A DNA stretch of 8,390 nucleotides from assembly GCA_038117225.1 (NCBI GenBank), contig JAYOFM010000134.1, forward strand, positions 1-8,390, given 5' to 3'. A program made the position numbers and the translations under genes. The stretch is from JAYOFM01 sp038117225 (lineage in GTDB: Bacteria; Pseudomonadota; Alphaproteobacteria; Rhodospirillales; Casp-alpha2). Of this stretch, positions 6,310 to 8,390 are shown in pieces; the first letter of the stretch is position 1; every line of letters starts with the position of its first letter. Below the pieces are notes generated by a model. That model was not told the origin of the DNA and did no database searches. It worked only from the letters and a program-made list of their open reading frames with translations.

Positions 6310-6338
6310 TTGAGCCGTTGCGTCTCTGCCACTATGAA
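6310..6338 (+). promoter_or_regulatory. Candidate sigma-70 promoter for the small non-stop ORF
   Basis: TTGAGC (6310-6315) and TATGAA (6333-6338) are separated by exactly 17 bases, each matching four of six consensus positions. Transcription would begin near 6345, leaving a ~90-base leader. That leader contains an inverted repeat (CGCGTG 6386-6391, CACGCG 6407-6412) just before the ribosome-binding site. The -35 lies 15 bases from the divergent glycosylase start, so the two genes share a control region. This is sequence inspection only. Confidence 0.4.
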
Positions 6339-6420
6339 ACCGAATCTGGAATTCTCAATCACGTTTCGTCGACAGCCGTTGCCGCCGCGTGATAGACACG
6401 GCCTCCCACGCGAACCCCGT

Positions 6421-6428
6421 AAAGGAGA
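6421..6428 (+). promoter_or_regulatory. Strong ribosome-binding site of the small basic ORF
   Basis: AAAGGAGA, with its AGGAG core 7 bases before ATG 6435, is the best Shine-Dalgarno match in the right half of the window. It is a main reason for accepting the small ORF as real. Confidence 0.7.
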
Positions 6429-6434
6429 ACGGCC

Positions 6435-6752
6435 ATGCGAAAGCGAAAGGCGTCGCGCCGGCGCAATCCCATCGCCCGCGCGGTACGCAAGCTGAAACCG
6501 ACAATCGAGCAATCGGTCAAAGCCTACAAACGGCGCGAGAAACATAGAGCCCACCCTGATCACATCGATCGCGGTGGGCTCGTTGCTTTTTTGCGTTTGG
6601 GGTCGCGTCAGCGGCGCGGTTTCGGCGGCTGTGTTTATTCGGCGGCTTGGCGCCGGGTTTGCAGCAGGCCGAGTATTTCGCGGGCGGCATTGGGAATGTG
6701 CGTGCCGGGGCCGAACACGGCGACAACGCCCTTCTCCTTGAGAAAGGCGTAA
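6435..6752 (+). CDS. Small basic protein encoded by a non-stop message; possible ArfA-like ribosome-rescue factor
   Basis: The start ATG follows a strong ribosome-binding site. The first 40 residues are highly basic: MRKRKASRRRNPIARAVRKL, then KPTIEQSVKAYKRREKH. From codon 38 the coding sequence is also the 5' arm of a terminator hairpin (6547-6581) with a T-run at 6587-6592. There is no stop codon before it; the first in-frame stop is at 6750-6752, antisense to the mutase gene. Most transcripts should therefore end inside the ORF at about codon 52. This layout is that of arfA, whose hairpin-truncated message is normally destroyed through tmRNA and whose product rescues stalled ribosomes when tmRNA fails. 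A loose match to ArfA can be drawn (NPIARAVR with NAIEALL; V..K.Y.R..KH with VEKNKKGKGSYMRKGKH), but it is too weak to name the gene. It could be another short basic protein with an accidental overlap. Confidence 0.55.
   Translation: MRKRKASRRRNPIARAVRKLKPTIEQSVKAYKRREKHRAHPDHIDRGGLVAFLRLGSRQRRGFGGCVYSAAWRRVCSRPSISRAALGMCVPGPNTATTPFSLRKA
6547..6592 (+). terminator. Intrinsic terminator inside the small ORF, possibly bidirectional
   Basis: GAGCCCACC (6547-6555) pairs perfectly with GGTGGGCTC (6573-6581). The loop can add a GATC/GATC stem (6558-6561 with 6567-6570) around a five-base tip. Six T residues follow at 6587-6592, after a five-base spacer that can partly pair with the upstream flank. 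On the minus strand the hairpin begins 54 bases past the mutase stop, with a weaker T-rich tail (TATGTTTCTC). It may therefore end transcription from both sides. Confidence 0.75.
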
Positions 6753-8390
6753 TCCTGTTTCGGAATGACGCCGCCGACGACCACGAGAATATCGCCGGCG
6801 CCCTGTGCGTGTAGGGATGCGATCAATTCGGGTACCAGGGTCTTGTGGCCGGCCGCCTGCGACGAAATGCCGACGATATGGACGTCGTTCTCGACGGCTT
6901 CGCGGGCCGCTTCGTCCGGGGTCTGGAACAGCGGTCCGATATCGACATCGAACCCGATATCGGCAAAGGCGGTGGCGATCACCTTTGATCCTCGGTCATG
7001 GCCGTCCTGGCCCAGCTTGGCGACCAGCATGCGCGGCCGACGGCCTTCCGCCGCGGCGAAGCCTTCAACCTCCTTTCGGATGGCCTGAAAATCCTCGTCG
7101 TCTTCGTAAGCGGCGCCATAGACACCGGAAATAGAGCGCACCTCGGCGCGGTGGCGGGTGAATGATTTTTCCAGCGCGTCGGAAACCTCGCCAACCGTGG
7201 CGCGCGCACGTACCGCGTCGATGGAAAGCGCCAGCAGGTTGCCGTTGCCGCTCTCCGCCGCCGCCGCCAGTGCTGACAACGCCGCTTCGCAGGCGGCGCC
7301 ATCCCGCTCGGCGCGAATCTTCTCAAGTCGGCGCACTTGCGCCTCGCGCACCGCGTTGTTGTCGACGTCCAAAATATCGATGTCCGCTTCCGCCGCAAGC
7401 CGCTGCGTGTTAACGCCAATCACCTTCTCCTCGCCGCGATCGATGCGGGCCTGCTTGCGTGCCGCCGCATCCTCGATGCGCTGCTTCGGCAGGCCGGCGG
7501 CGACCGCGCGGGTCATACCGCCCAGCGCCTCGACCTCGTCGATCAGCTTTCGCGCCTCGGTGACCAGCGACGCGGTCAGGCTTTCGATATAGTAGCTGCC
7601 GCCCAACGGATCGATCACGTTGGCGACGCCGGATTCCTCGGCGATGACCAACTGGGTATTGCGGGCGATGCGGGCCGAAAATGGCGTCGGCAAGGCGATG
7701 GCTTCATCCAGCGCATTGGTATGCAGGCTCTGGGTGCCGCCAAGTACCGCGGCCAGGGCTTCCAGCGTCGTGCGAATGACGTTGTTGTAGGGATCCAGCT
7801 CGGCCAGTGACACGCCCGAGGTTTGGCAATGGGTACGCAGCATGGAGGAGCGCGGGTCCTTCGGCTCGAACGGCTGCATCAGTTCATGCCAAAGCAGGCG
7901 CGCGGCGCGCAGCTTGGCGACTTCCATGAAGAAATTCATGCCGATGCAGAAGAAGAAGCTGAGCCGTGGCGCGAAGGCATCGATGTGGAGGCCCTTGGCC
8001 AGGGCTGCCCGCACGTACTCGACGCCGTCGGCGAGTGTGAACGCCAGTTCCTGTACGCAGGTCGCGCCAGCTTCCTGCATGTGATAGCCGGAAATGGATA
8101 TGGAATTGAAGCGCGGCATGAACTCGGCCGTGTGCTGAATAATGTCCGCCACGATCCGCATCGAGGGTTCGGGCGGATAGATGTAGGTATTGCGAACCAT
8201 GAACTCCTTCAGGATATCATTCTGAATGGTACCTGACAGCTGGGCTTGATCGACGCCCTGTTCCTCGGCGGCGACGATGAAGCCGGCGAGCACCGGCAGG
8301 ACGGCGCCGTTCATGGTCATGGATACGCTCATTTCATCGAGCGGTATGCCGTCGAACAGAATCTTCATGTCCTCGACGGAATCGATGGCG
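6635..8390 (-). CDS. scpA: Methylmalonyl-CoA mutase, catalytic subunit (5' end outside window)
   Basis: The 584 visible residues are a coenzyme-B12-dependent methylmalonyl-CoA mutase that interconverts (R)-methylmalonyl-CoA and succinyl-CoA. The frame is open to the window edge (AIDSVEDMKILFDGIPLDEMSVSMTMNGAVLPV); ATG 8366-8368 is internal. About 130 N-terminal residues are missing against the usual ~715-720. Numbered from that ATG, the substrate barrel includes the TYIYPPEPSMR segment (61-71), the SGYHMQEAG segment with the active-site His at 96, and RTHCQTSGVSL (178-188). A linker follows. The B12 domain begins near 445 with KLGQDGHDRG, whose DxHxxG cobalamin motif is D455-G-H457-D-R-G460, then SSQAAGHKTLVPEL (502-515) and VVVGGVIP. 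These are the conserved cofactor contacts. It ends at TAA (6637-6635). The pathway is propionyl-CoA assimilation or the ethylmalonyl-CoA pathway. Names scpA, mutA/mutB and bhbA are all used for such genes. Confidence 0.96.
   Translation of the reverse strand, partial: AIDSVEDMKILFDGIPLDEMSVSMTMNGAVLPVLAGFIVAAEEQGVDQAQLSGTIQNDILKEFMVRNTYIYPPEPSMRIVADIIQHTAEFMPRFNSISISGYHMQEAGATCVQELAFTLADGVEYVRAALAKGLHIDAFAPRLSFFFCIGMNFFMEVAKLRAARLLWHELMQPFEPKDPRSSMLRTHCQTSGVSLAELDPYNNVIRTTLEALAAVLGGTQSLHTNALDEAIALPTPFSARIARNTQLVIAEESGVANVIDPLGGSYYIESLTASLVTEARKLIDEVEALGGMTRAVAAGLPKQRIEDAAARKQARIDRGEEKVIGVNTQRLAAEADIDILDVDNNAVREAQVRRLEKIRAERDGAACEAALSALAAAAESGNGNLLALSIDAVRARATVGEVSDALEKSFTRHRAEVRSISGVYGAAYEDDEDFQAIRKEVEGFAAAEGRRPRMLVAKLGQDGHDRGSKVIATAFADIGFDVDIGPLFQTPDEAAREAVENDVHIVGISSQAAGHKTLVPELIASLHAQGAGDILVVVGGVIPKQDYAFLKEKGVVAVFGPGTHIPNAAREILGLLQTRRQAAE

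Noticed and set aside
5741..6313. 190-codon + strand ORF opposite the glycosylase gene
   Set aside because: The minus strand carries an unmistakable YcaQ-family protein over the same bases.
7337..7810. 157-codon and 144-codon + strand ORFs opposite the mutase gene (7158-7810)
   Set aside because: They are antisense shadows of highly conserved mutase coding sequence.

Overview
The window suggests an alphaproteobacterial chromosome of Rhodospirillales-like type. It is GC-rich, carries an scpA-type methylmalonyl-CoA mutase and an AlkX/YcaQ-type glycosylase, and has a degraded podovirus-like prophage in its left half. This assignment is inferred from protein character only; no taxonomic marker is present.

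Left half (about 1-4825): pieces of one phage structural module, all on the + strand. In order they are the 3' end of a scaffolding/capsid-assembly gene (stop at 209), the first ~107 codons of a major capsid gene (2540 to ~2860), the distal part of a tail fibre gene (~2861-4412), and the first ~135 codons of the next tail-tip gene (4421 to ~4825). The capsid and fibre are joined at ~2860, as expected if one internal deletion removed the rest of the capsid gene, the intervening head/tail genes and the fibre N-terminus. A second break at ~4825 joins the tail-tip gene to the last 83 or so codons of a CPBP (CAAX-protease-like) membrane protease gene.

Between the scaffold and capsid remnants, on the opposite strand, sits one intact 662-codon gene (2219-231). 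It encodes an unusual fusion: an N-terminal metallo-beta-lactamase-fold domain of the flavodiiron/ODP type, a ~110-residue acidic linker, and a C-terminal DHH/DHHA1 phosphoesterase. Either it was a phage cargo gene (moron) or rearrangement placed it there.

Right half (5076-8390): host genes. A YcaQ/AlkX-family DNA glycosylase gene (6295-5111, -) is divergent from a small, very basic ORF (6435, +) with a strong ribosome-binding site. That ORF runs into an intrinsic-terminator hairpin before any stop codon, the non-stop arrangement known for the ribosome-rescue factor ArfA. The same hairpin lies just beyond the 3' end of a methylmalonyl-CoA mutase large-subunit gene (8390-6635, -), whose first ~130 codons lie outside the window.

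Most noteworthy are the di-iron/DHH fusion protein, the deletion scars in the prophage, and the non-stop ArfA-like gene. No tRNA, rRNA, CRISPR array, insertion sequence or integrase was seen.
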